Shown in pieces: positions 1 through 6,378 of a stretch of DNA of 19,371 bases. The notes under the pieces were generated by a model. That model was not told the DNA's origin. It ran no database searches and worked only from the letters and a program-made list of their open reading frames with translations. This stretch comes from CAVQFO01 sp963711725 (lineage in GTDB: Bacteria; Pseudomonadota; Gammaproteobacteria; Nitrococcales; Aquisalimonadaceae): contig CAVQFO010000050.1 of the NCBI GenBank assembly GCA_963711725.1, forward strand, positions 1 to 19,371, given 5' to 3'. The position numbers and the translations under genes are program-made. Positions within the stretch are counted from its first letter, which is position 1. Each line of letters opens with the position of its first letter.

Positions 1-176
1 CCGTGTTGGCGGAGTTGGAGTGAAGTAGATCGACCTGCGGATTCACGAAGGTCTACCAACTTGTCTCAGCCCGATTCGATCGGTCCAAGCGGAGTCGAGG
101 GGAGTCATCCGAGGCCGCTCTCCAGCGGCGGTATGATCGTGCCGCTCGGCGACAAATCTGAAAGGGGAGCGCATGC
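1..176. other. Window edge, no gene recognised
   Basis: Open frames cross this stretch on both strands, but none reads as a protein I recognise and none has a convincing ribosome binding site. It lies downstream of the minus-strand SnoaL-like gene and may hold that gene's 3' end region. No clear hairpin with a T-tract was seen. Confidence 0.5.
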
Positions 177-698
177 TCAGCCGTGCTGTCTTCGTGTTCG
201 GCCAGCGCTGAGTCGCTGGAGCCAGATGCCCATGCGCTCGCCCAAACTGCCAGTTTTGGGGACGGCACCGATCTGGCGGGCAAGCTCGAGCATGTTGAGC
301 ACCACTGAGTGGTGGTCAAGCAAGTCGCCGGCAAAGTGCGAGAATTCGGCGGTTTCAAATTCGATTACGCCCCCCGTTGGGCCAAAGCCGGGCGGGATGA
401 GCGGCCCCGTCATCGTTCCGCTGATGCGCAACCGGACGGCGGCACCCGTGCCATCCAAACTGAGGTAGGGGCCGTCGATCACTTTGACCCGCACATCTGG
501 TATGGCCCGGAACATGGTGTCCCGGTGGAAGTTGCGCACGGCGTCGCGCCCGCGCAAGGGCACCGGCGCGGCGGGATCGTCCCATAGGACTTCTTCGCTG
601 CACAGTGACGCCACGCCCTCGGCGTCGTGGGCATTCACTGCCGTATGGAGGCGGTGAAGGAAATCGCGTGCGAAATCGGCGTCGATCCGTTGTGCCAT
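177..698 (-). CDS. SnoaL-like / NTF2-fold nuclear transport factor 2 family protein
   Basis: A 173-residue protein. Near the N-terminus is a segment typical of SnoaL/NTF2-like small cone-shaped folds: a helix with LHTAVNAHDAEGVASL, then VLWDDP, then RGRDAVRNF. These proteins are ligand-binding pockets or small isomerase/hydrolase-type enzymes, and the substrate cannot be read from sequence. The ATG at 698 is chosen because a strong GGAGGAG ribosome binding site lies just upstream; an in-frame start 14 codons earlier would bury that site in coding sequence. No signal peptide or membrane segment is seen. The C-terminal ~25 residues are basic and Arg-rich and extend slightly beyond the usual domain. 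The nearest gene on the same strand is the GFA-type gene, with no tight operon spacing. The family call is fairly safe; the biochemical role is unknown. Confidence 0.8.
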   Translation of the reverse strand: MAQRIDADFARDFLHRLHTAVNAHDAEGVASLCSEEVLWDDPAAPVPLRGRDAVRNFHRDTMFRAIPDVRVKVIDGPYLSLDGTGAAVRLRISGTMTGPLIPPGFGPTGGVIEFETAEFSHFAGDLLDHHSVVLNMLELARQIGAVPKTGSLGERMGIWLQRLSAGRTRRQHG

Positions 699-885
699 CG
701 GAAACTCCTCCAAGGATGGGCGGTGCCCACCATTTCTCACGCTAAGCCTGACTCGGGAAACCCATAGCCCATTCCTTCATGCCGCCGTAAACACAGGCAG
801 CTTCATGGTGGAGTCGAACTTGTGAAGGAAGGCGCCCCCTTGCCTGGTCCAGTCAACTCTTAGAACAATCCGTTAGACCGTACAC

Positions 886-1332
886 CTACGGTTTATGGCT
901 CGCATATTCGTGCAGTAATTGGGGAAATGACTCCTGGGAAGGAAATTTCTCGAAACTGTATCTTGCGTCGATCTCGGCCCACTCAAGCTTTTCAGCTGTA
1001 TACGTTTCGATGAATGGCTTGTAGTGCCGAGCATCCTCCAGCATGGTGGAGCGGACATTTACGAAGTCACACATGCCTTCGGGCCGCGTGAACAACCAGC
1101 TCATGCAATGTCCACAGAAAAAATGGCGCGTGCTCCCATGCAGTCCGCCGATCACGGGTTCTCCCGATGTGATCGAGCATGCCGAATCGGGGAAAAGCGA
1201 ACTCAGACTGAACGCACTTGAGGACATTCTCTGACATCCCGTGCAATGGCAAGCCATGGTGATCAATGGCTCCGACGACACCTCAAATTCTATACGTCCG
1301 CAGCGGCAGTGGCCCTTTACAACTTCGTTCAC
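886..1332 (-). CDS. GFA / CENP-V family zinc-binding protein
   Basis: A 148-residue protein with the cysteine pattern of the GFA (glutathione-dependent formaldehyde-activating enzyme-like) family. It shows C-x-C at residues 9 and 11, C-H-C-x-x-C at 28-33, and C-G-H-C at 73-76, which in this family bind one or two zinc ions. The product is cytoplasmic, with no signal sequence. The start is a GTG at 1332 preceded by an AAGGGGG ribosome binding site. Most members have no proven reaction, and the formaldehyde link comes from a single founding enzyme, so I call only the fold. The length is normal for the family. The C-terminal part, with YSFEKFP followed by a short tail, looks intact. Confidence 0.85.
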   Translation of the reverse strand: MNEVVKGHCRCGRIEFEVSSEPLITMACHCTGCQRMSSSAFSLSSLFPDSACSITSGEPVIGGLHGSTRHFFCGHCMSWLFTRPEGMCDFVNVRSTMLEDARHYKPFIETYTAEKLEWAEIDARYSFEKFPSQESFPQLLHEYASHKP

Positions 1333-1376
1333 GGCAAGCCCCCTTCGTATGAGCTGCTACGATGCGCTGGCCACAG

Positions 1377-1503
1377 CCTGGATGCAACGCAGTGGAATCC
1401 AGGAACCCCGGCTTCCGCTCCGTGCCGGCGAATTCCAACATCCACAACGAATCCGTGCCCATCCAGAACGTAGGGCGCAATAACCACAGGGCATTGCGCC
1501 GTA
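1377..1503. repeat. Palindromic interspersed repeat (REP/MITE-like)
   Basis: Two hairpins flank a unique spacer. The first is CCTGGAT (1377-1383) with ATCCAGG (1397-1403). The second is GGCGCAAT (1474-1481) with ATTGCGCC (1493-1500), preceded by GTAG and followed by GT. The right-hand hairpin resembles a short repeat I recall scattered through gammaproteobacterial genomes (GTAGGGYGCAATAA...CATTGCRCC). The conserved spurious peptides read through such elements also look familiar here. The element lies just downstream of the minus-strand cupin gene and upstream of the GFA gene. Copy number cannot be checked from this window. Confidence 0.5.
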
Positions 1504-1508
1504 ACAAT

Positions 1509-1937
1509 CTACTCCTGCATGACAATATCGGCCGAAATTCCCACCGCTGGGATCGATCCCCTGTTCTCAAGCCAGGGGTTGGTTTCCCTGTCTTCGGGCC
1601 AACCAACCCCTGGCCCGTATTCCGTCGCGACCCCATCCCGATGGTCGGTGGTAATCGTTCCCTGCAGGATGTGGACAATACCCGGCCTGTCTTTGTGATC
1701 GTGGATCGGGCCGAAGATCCCGCCCGGCTCGATGGTGATCATCCGCATTCGAAGCTGGCGCCCTGCCGGACCCTCAATCTCGGGGCCGAGGTCAACCGTC
1801 GAAAGCAATTTCACCGCAACACCTCCTGCCTCCGGTGCTACTTGTTCGCTTGCCACATCCGTTTCTTCTGCGAAAGGTTTTGGGGCCCGGCATCGCGTTG
1901 CCGGGGAATACGGGATAGGTGCTCTCGAACCAAACAT
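1509..1937 (-). CDS. Cupin-domain protein with a degenerate motif
   Basis: A 142-residue single-domain cupin. Beta-barrel motif 1 is around residues 73-93, with H79-x-H81 and ending ILQG. Motif 2 is around residues 108-127, with GPGVGWPE and later PWLEN. In the general cupin pattern motif 1 carries a Glu and motif 2 ends H-x3-N. Here the Glu is not evident, and the motif 2 His position reads Pro (P121-WLE-N125), so metal binding may be lost. The start is uncertain: the ATG at 1937 gives an unlikely basic, proline-rich leader. A run F-A-E-E near residue 22 looks like a signal-peptidase site, but no hydrophobic core precedes it. A GTG at 1856 is an alternative start. The function is unknown and the gene may be decaying. 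Confidence 0.65.
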   Translation of the reverse strand: MFGSRAPIPYSPATRCRAPKPFAEETDVASEQVAPEAGGVAVKLLSTVDLGPEIEGPAGRQLRMRMITIEPGGIFGPIHDHKDRPGIVHILQGTITTDHRDGVATEYGPGVGWPEDRETNPWLENRGSIPAVGISADIVMQE

Positions 1938-2251
1938 CAATGGCAGGTGGTTTAGGCAAGAGTAAAGACCTGACCCTGACCTGCGACCAAACGGAAACTT
2001 TGCGGCTGTCAGCGTGTGCCATTCGGGCCGTTGCGCGCGGGCGCACTTCGGCTACTATTTTCACCATGAGGGGGCTTTTACTGAGTTCGAGAGACGCCGA
2101 CGTATTTACACGAGTGTGGCCAACCCTACTTTGCTTATCTGGGTAGGCGCAGCCCCGGCAGGGGCCAAAAAGGCCTGAGCCTTGTCGGGTTACGGCCGCG
2201 TGAATACGTCAGCGTTCCCCTAGACCACGCAGGGTAAACAGAGACGGTGAC
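1938..2251. other. Intergenic region with GC-rich structured leader
   Basis: There is no credible gene here. The part from about 2140 to 2200 can fold into consecutive short hairpins: GCCCC with GGGGC around a GGCA loop, GGCC-AAAAA-GGCC, and AGGC-CTGA-GCCT. It lies directly before the outer-membrane barrel gene on the plus strand and could be a structured 5' leader or the remains of a terminator. I compared it with the c-di-GMP-I riboswitch by eye, and the conserved blocks are not in the right order. No sigma-54 or clear sigma-70 promoter was found. Confidence 0.35.
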
Positions 2252-3411
2252 ATGGCACAGGGAACGGTTGCGGTTGCTCTGATCATGCTGGGTGGGCTGA
2301 TTACTGGCCATGGCGCGTTGGCCCGGACTAATCTGGTGGGTGCGGTGACGGATACTCCGCTTCCCCGTCAGATTGCTCTGCAGCAAGAATGTCGTCGGCG
2401 CCGCCGGGCGGCGACCGGTACTTAGCCCAGGTGCAGACCGCGCCTGTGGGGCGGGCGCCCAGCCGGAAGGCCGAGGAAAGCCCTCCGCAAGTCGCCCCCC
2501 TGTTCGAGCAAGCCGGCGTCCTGACGCCCCGCGGGGATCTGGTCATCGAGCCTTCACTGCAGTATTCCTATTCCTCCACCAACCGCGTTGCCCTCATCGG
2601 CTACACGATCATTCCGGCGATTACCATTGGGGTGATTGACGTGAGGGAGGTCCACCGCACAACGCTGATCGGTGCGTTGACCAGTCGTTACGGTCTGACC
2701 AATCGCCTCGAATTCGAGCTGAAGATTCCCTACGTTTATCGAAACGACGATTCCGTGACCCGTCCGTTCAATCAGGGCTCTGCGCAGAATACGGTCTTCA
2801 ATGCGGAGGGTAAGGGGCTGGGTGACATTGAGCTAGCGATGCGTTACCAGATCAATAAGGGGGGCTACAATCGGGCCTATTACGTCGGGAGTCTGCGGTT
2901 CAAAACGCGTACGGGAACGGATCCGTTCGAGGTGCGCTATTCGCAGGCCTCTAGCGCCGCTACTGGAATGCTGCAGGAAGAGCTGCCTACCGGCTCGGGA
3001 TTCTACGGCGTGCAGCCTGGGCTGACGGTGATCTATCCATCCGATCCGGCGGTTTTTTTTGGCGGGATCAGCTACCTGTGGAACATCAAGCGCGACGTCG
3101 ACAAGTCCGTGGCGGGAAGTTATATCGGGACAGTCGACCCGGGCGACGCCATCGGGTTCAACATGGGCATGGGCCTGGGGCTCAACGACCGCGCTTCCTT
3201 CAGCATCGGCTACGAGCACACTATCATCACCAAAACCCGCTTTGAAGGCCGGGCGGCCCGAGATGCTACATCGGTGCAGCTCGGCACATTGCTTCTGGGG
3301 TATTCGTTCCGCTACTCGCCCAGCACCAGTTTCAATCTCACCATCGGCGCCGGACTGACCCAGGACACACCGGACGTTCAGCTCACGCTGCGAATGCCGG
3401 TCACGTTCTAG
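2252..3411 (+). pseudogene. Outer-membrane beta-barrel protein (FapF-like/Phenol_MetA_deg-like), frameshifted near its N-terminus
   Basis: The ATG at 2252 opens a clear signal peptide (about 24 residues, hydrophobic core then GHGALA), but that frame stops at 2423-2425. The rest of the protein is in a different frame, open from 2332 to 3411. The two frames overlap between about 2332 and 2422, so one indel or sequencing error there separates leader and barrel. The barrel part (340 residues from the ATG at 2389) begins with a proline-rich linker. It then alternates short amphipathic strands (EPSLQYSYSS, RYGLTNRLEFELKIPYVYR, GLGDIELAMRYQ) and ends in an aromatic strand, RMPVTF, as expected for BAM-dependent insertion. 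The GLTNRLE-type strand recalls the Phenol_MetA_deg superfamily. It converges on the amyloid-like operon, so by context it may be that system's export pore. If the frameshift is real, the protein would lack its signal peptide. Confidence 0.75.
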
Positions 3412-3451
3412 GGGGTGACTCCAGCGAACGCGCGGGTCAATCGGCGTCTTC

Positions 3452-3952
3452 TTAACGCAAGGAATTGGCCAGGGCCTGACCGACGGCGCCTGAAATGGCC
3501 ATCGACCGCACCAGCGATCGGTTGGTGACGGTGGCGTCGATCACCGTAATGTTGCCGATGACCTGATTGTCCAGGGTGTTCTGTATTACCGTCAGTGCGC
3601 CGTTTCCAAGTTGGTCCGCCGACAGGCCGAACGTGTTGCCCGGGCCGTTTTGAATGACCTGGGCGGTGGACGCTGAAGCCCCGCTACCGGCAGGCAGCGA
3701 GAACCCGTTCTGAGCCACAAGCTCCCCGTTGACATAGGAGACGCGGGTGATCGCGAAGGACAGCTCTAAGCCCTGGGCCGCGTTGCCGACCCGGTATCCG
3801 CCGCGCAGGCCGGCCAGAGTATTCCGGCTGACCGGGGCCGTGGCGAGGGGGGCCTCGTCGACCGGCGGTATCGCCGCCTGCGCCGCACTCGTCGCGCACA
3901 GCGCCAGGATCAGGGACCCGGATGCCGTGAGGTGTTTCCATTGCGTAGCCAT
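3452..3952 (-). CDS. Exported Fap-like accessory/minor fibre protein with Q-N motifs
   Basis: A 166-residue protein with a signal peptide (core LILALCATSAAQA, cleavage likely after residue 26). It then shows LAGLRGGY and a beta segment, ELSFAITRVSYVNGEL (residues 63-78). Two motifs follow: QVIQNGPGNTF (98-108) and TVIQNTLDNQVI (121-132). These V-I-Q-N blocks resemble the TVVQN/TVSQN blocks in the two other exported proteins of the operon. The gene starts 10 bases after the C39 protease gene, with a GAGGGA ribosome binding site, so translation is probably linked. I see no enzyme motif and no C-x-x-C. By position and composition it could be a FapE-like accessory or minor subunit. I do not know a characterised homologue. 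Confidence 0.7.
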   Translation of the reverse strand: MATQWKHLTASGSLILALCATSAAQAAIPPVDEAPLATAPVSRNTLAGLRGGYRVGNAAQGLELSFAITRVSYVNGELVAQNGFSLPAGSGASASTAQVIQNGPGNTFGLSADQLGNGALTVIQNTLDNQVIGNITVIDATVTNRSLVRSMAISGAVGQALANSLR

Positions 3953-3962
3953 GCCGTGTCCC

Positions 3963-4664
3963 TCAGAAGTCGTTCGGGCCCGGTAGCAACAAGACGGCGT
4001 TCACGAGATTACTGGGCGCCAGCGCTGTTCCCAGTGGCGCTCTCGGCTGCACCTGCCAGTCCCGAGCGCTATTGAAAACGGCCTTGTCGGTGGCGTTGGT
4101 AATCACTAACAGAATCCGGACATGCCAGTTTTTCTCGAACTCCGTGCGTGTAACCACCCGTGTTCCGGAGGCCGGGTCCCCGAGCAGGACGCGGCCCGGG
4201 CCCACGCCCTTGATCACCACGAAATGCGCATAGCCCTTTTCCGAGATCAGCGCGATAGCCGGGATGTGCGCCTGCGCGAGCCTGTCGAGCCCGGCCCGGT
4301 AGCCGTTGGCCACATAGCCACGCGTATCGAGGTACTCTTTCATGTCCAGCATCGAAAAGCCTTCACGCTGGATCTTGGCCTGATTGCCGTGATTCCACAT
4401 GGCCTTGAATATGGCGGCCTCTCCCACGGGATCGTGGAACTGGTAGGTCAGTAAGGTCGCCACCGCAGCCGAACCGCAGCTGTAGTCGTATTGCTGGCGG
4501 ACAGTGGCCAGGAACTTGCGCTCTTGGATGCTGATGACATGGACCGACAGAGAGGCCGATCCGGCGCCGGGGATGACGACTTGGCCAGCCGGCGACGATG
4601 TGCCCCACAACAGGAGCAGGGCGCCCAGGAGGCTTTTCGGGGGGAACCCGGGGGCATAGGTCAT
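3963..4664 (-). CDS. Exported C39-family cysteine protease (FapD-like)
   Basis: A 233-residue protein with an N-terminal hydrophobic leader (about residues 11-27), followed by a bacteriocin-processing type C39 peptidase domain. The catalytic set is complete: Gln57 (oxyanion hole) and Cys63 in QQYDYSCGSAAVATLL, His147 in GYAHFVVIKG, and Asp163 in LLGDPASGTR. The segment GFSMLDMKEYLDTRGY matches the middle of this fold. Classical C39 domains are fused to ABC exporters. This one stands alone and is exported, as in FapD of the Pseudomonas functional-amyloid operon, where it supports fibre-subunit secretion. It lies 37 bases after the 117-residue subunit gene and 10 bases before the next gene, in one operon. 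The start ATG has a GGGGAGA ribosome binding site. The FapD-like role is inferred from domain and neighbours. Confidence 0.88.
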   Translation of the reverse strand: MTYAPGFPPKSLLGALLLLWGTSSPAGQVVIPGAGSASLSVHVISIQERKFLATVRQQYDYSCGSAAVATLLTYQFHDPVGEAAIFKAMWNHGNQAKIQREGFSMLDMKEYLDTRGYVANGYRAGLDRLAQAHIPAIALISEKGYAHFVVIKGVGPGRVLLGDPASGTRVVTRTEFEKNWHVRILLVITNATDKAVFNSARDWQVQPRAPLGTALAPSNLVNAVLLLPGPNDF

Positions 4665-4701
4665 CGGCGTCTGTCTCCCCGTGCGTGGCCGCTGCTGCAG
4701 C

Positions 4702-5055
4702 CTATTTCAGTTGCACGTTCAGGATCGTCGCGTTCTGAACGATCACATTGTTGCCCGAGTTCTGCACGACCGTTGCGAAACCGGAAATTCCGGCGAACGC
4801 ACTGCCGGAGACGCTGTTGGTCCCCGTGACGTTGCCCGCGGCCTGGTTGTCATAGAGCTGGGCGTTGAGCTCATTGATATTGTTCACTGGGAACGCGGAG
4901 CCGCCACGCTCCGAGGCCAAGGCGGTGTCGGGGAGGCTGGCGCCGAGCGCTGGGTCGGGAGCATCGCCGGAGCCGGGCGGTTCGGCGACAACCGGCTTCA
5001 CTGAGGTGGCGACGATGGCTGATACCGCTAGCGCAGCAATGATGCCGTGTCTCAT
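4702..5055 (-). CDS. Small exported curlin/Fap-like subunit
   Basis: A 117-residue protein. The signal peptide is residues 1-24 (core IIAALAVSAIVATSV, ending VVA). A Pro/Ser-rich segment (25-55) follows, then NINELNAQLYDNQAAGN, then a C-terminal module at 77-117: a NSVSGSAF start, TVVQNSGNNVIVQNATI (95-111) and a final NVQL. This module aligns with the C-terminus of the glycine-rich protein upstream, block for block. Its S-x6-Q-x2-G-x-N-x4-Q spacing resembles the amyloid repeat of curli CsgA/CsgB. A plausible role is minor subunit or nucleator of a fibre. The ATG at 5055 is preferred over an in-frame TTG at 5061 because AAGGA lies at good spacing. It is cotranscribed with the downstream protease and lies behind a hairpin terminator that may lower its expression. 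Confidence 0.72.
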   Translation of the reverse strand: MRHGIIAALAVSAIVATSVKPVVAEPPGSGDAPDPALGASLPDTALASERGGSAFPVNNINELNAQLYDNQAAGNVTGTNSVSGSAFAGISGFATVVQNSGNNVIVQNATILNVQLK

Positions 5056-5080
5056 GGCCAAATCCTTTACCTTTTCGAGC

Positions 5081-5109
5081 CAAAAACCCGGGAGGCAATC
5101 CCTCCCGGG
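5081..5109 (-). terminator. Intrinsic terminator/attenuator inside the amyloid-like operon
   Basis: There is a perfect 9-bp stem, CCCGGGAGG (5087-5095) with CCTCCCGGG (5101-5109), and a 5-base loop. On the minus strand the stem is followed directly by TTTTTG. It sits between the glycine-rich gene (ending at 5129) and the 117-residue subunit gene (starting at 5055). Partial read-through here would make the first gene the most abundant transcript, a usual design for major fibre subunits. Confidence 0.85.
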
Positions 5110-5128
5110 TGCAGATGCCCAAACATGG

Positions 5129-6250
5129 TTACTGGAGCGACAGATTCGCCTGAACCGTCACACCCTGCTGTACCAGCGCGTTGGCGCCGGTGTTCTGGCT
5201 GACCGTGGTAATCCCTGCCGAGTTTGACAGGCTGCCGCCGGAGATGGAGTTGGACATGTCGAAGGTGCCAGCATTGCCGCCGGTTGAGTTGCCGCCGGCA
5301 CCGCCCATGCCGCCATTACCTGTGGTGGCCGTCGCCAGTGCCTGGCCGCTGGTGGCGTCGCCGCCCATGCCGCCCGCGCCGCCGCCGCCGCCGTTGCCGG
5401 TAGCGGTCGCGCTGCCAGTGGTATTGGTGCCGCCGCCTCCGCCGGTCGCCGTGGCAGCGGCCGTACCGCTGGTCGCGGTTCCGCCGGCGCCGCCCGCGCC
5501 GCCGCCACCGGCATTGGCGGTCGAGGAGCCCGCACCACCGGCGCCGGAAGCCCCGCCGTTACCGGCATTGCCGCCCGCACCGCCGGCGCCGCCAGCCGCC
5601 GGCACGCCGTTGCCGCCGTTGCCGCCGCTGGTGTTACCGCCGGTGCTGTCGCCGCCGGTCGAGTTGCCCTCGGCCCAGCCGCCAGCGCCTCCCTGTCCGG
5701 CGTTGCCGACCTGGGCGCTGCCGCCCGAGGACGCGGCGTCAGCGTTTCCGCCGTTGGCCCAGGCGTCGCCGCTGTAAGCACTGGCATCGCCATTGCCGCC
5801 GTTGCCGCCCCGGCCACCGTCGCCACCGTAAACCGGCCCGCTGTCAGCGTTCGCGTTGGCGTAACCGCTGGCGCCACCATTGCCGCCGTCACCGCCCCGC
5901 GAGGCGTCTCCGCCGACGTTGCCGATTCCGTTCACGGAGCCGCCGTTGACGTTGCCGTTCAGCACCGTCGAAGCGGATACGGATGTGCTTCGGGAATCGA
6001 TCGGATTGGTCGAGCTGTCGGTATAGGTGGAGTTGTCGTTGTAGCTGCTCTGATAGGCGTCGGATCCTTCGTTGGCGGCGGCTCCCGAGCCCGATTGGGT
6101 CGAGGTCGCCGTGGCCGTCTGAGAGCTAGATCCGTTGTTATGGTTCGAGCCCGTGTTCGTGGGGTTGGCAAATGCCGGGCTGACCAGTCCCAGGCTCGTT
6201 GCCGTTGTTGCTACCAATAAGGCGTTTTTCAGCAGTATGGCTTTCTTCAT
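5129..6250 (-). CDS. Glycine-rich exported protein, likely major fibre subunit
   Basis: A 373-residue protein. Its Sec signal peptide is residues 1-28 (MKKA start, ending SPAFA). Residues 29-105 are rich in Ser, Thr, Asn and Gln. Residues ~110-335 are an irregular Gly-Gly-x / Gly-Asn-Gly-Gly repeat with Ala, Asn, Ser and Thr, recalling mycobacterial PGRS regions or elastic glycine-loop proteins. The C-terminal ~40 residues are not glycine-rich: NSISGG, then TVSQNTGANALVQ (349-361), then VTVQANLSL, matching the 117-residue neighbour's C-terminus. I infer a surface or fibre protein whose C-terminal module joins or nucleates the assembly. There are no cysteines and no enzyme motif. It is first in the operon, follows a sigma-54 promoter, and is followed by a hairpin terminator. 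The repeats could also reflect a spacer or adhesive function. The molecular role is not proven. Confidence 0.75.
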   Translation of the reverse strand: MKKAILLKNALLVATTATSLGLVSPAFANPTNTGSNHNNGSSSQTATATSTQSGSGAAANEGSDAYQSSYNDNSTYTDSSTNPIDSRSTSVSASTVLNGNVNGGSVNGIGNVGGDASRGGDGGNGGASGYANANADSGPVYGGDGGRGGNGGNGDASAYSGDAWANGGNADAASSGGSAQVGNAGQGGAGGWAEGNSTGGDSTGGNTSGGNGGNGVPAAGGAGGAGGNAGNGGASGAGGAGSSTANAGGGGAGGAGGTATSGTAAATATGGGGGTNTTGSATATGNGGGGGAGGMGGDATSGQALATATTGNGGMGGAGGNSTGGNAGTFDMSNSISGGSLSNSAGITTVSQNTGANALVQQGVTVQANLSLQ

Positions 6251-6321
6251 GATGGACCCCTGATATCGTTGGGTATTGACTCACCGGGCGCATTCCATCG
6301 ACCCAGTGCCCGATATCTCCT

Positions 6322-6337
6322 TGCCAGTTCCGTGCCA
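6322..6337 (-). promoter_or_regulatory. Sigma-54 (RpoN) promoter for the glycine-rich protein operon
   Basis: Read on the minus strand the site is TGGCACGGAACTGGCA. Against the consensus TGGCACG-N4-TTGCA it differs at one position only (TG for TT in the -12 element). The -24 GG and -12 GC are correctly spaced. It lies ~72 bases before the start codon of the glycine-rich gene. An AAA+ activator of the sigma-54 class is encoded directly upstream on the same strand. Confidence 0.82.
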
Positions 6338-6360
6338 CGGCGAAAATGCTTCATTGGTTG

Positions 6361-6378
6361 TCTCATAACGTATTGAGA
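6361..6378. promoter_or_regulatory. Imperfect palindrome, possible activator site
   Basis: The sequence TCTCATAACGTATTGAGA has 7 of 9 arm positions paired and lies ~24 bases upstream of the sigma-54 promoter. Enhancer sites for NtrC-type activators usually lie further away, so this is only a candidate operator. Confidence 0.3.

Noticed and set aside
2135..2251. c-di-GMP-I (GEMM) riboswitch before the barrel gene
   Set aside because: AGGGTAAAC and CGGGTTAC blocks are present but in the wrong order and without the conserved core and tetraloop parts.
2252..2275. Sigma-54-like TGGCAC...TTGC at the barrel start
   Set aside because: The spacing between the two elements is four bases too long and the site lies inside coding sequence.
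5181..5777. Proline-rich open frame on the plus strand
   Set aside because: It is the complement of the GGC/GCC-rich glycine repeats; poly-Pro/Ala composition is a shadow, with no ribosome binding site.
5129..6250. Mycobacterial PE-PGRS protein
   Set aside because: There is no PE domain. It has a proteobacterial-type Sec signal and a curlin-like C-terminus; only the glycine-rich style is similar.
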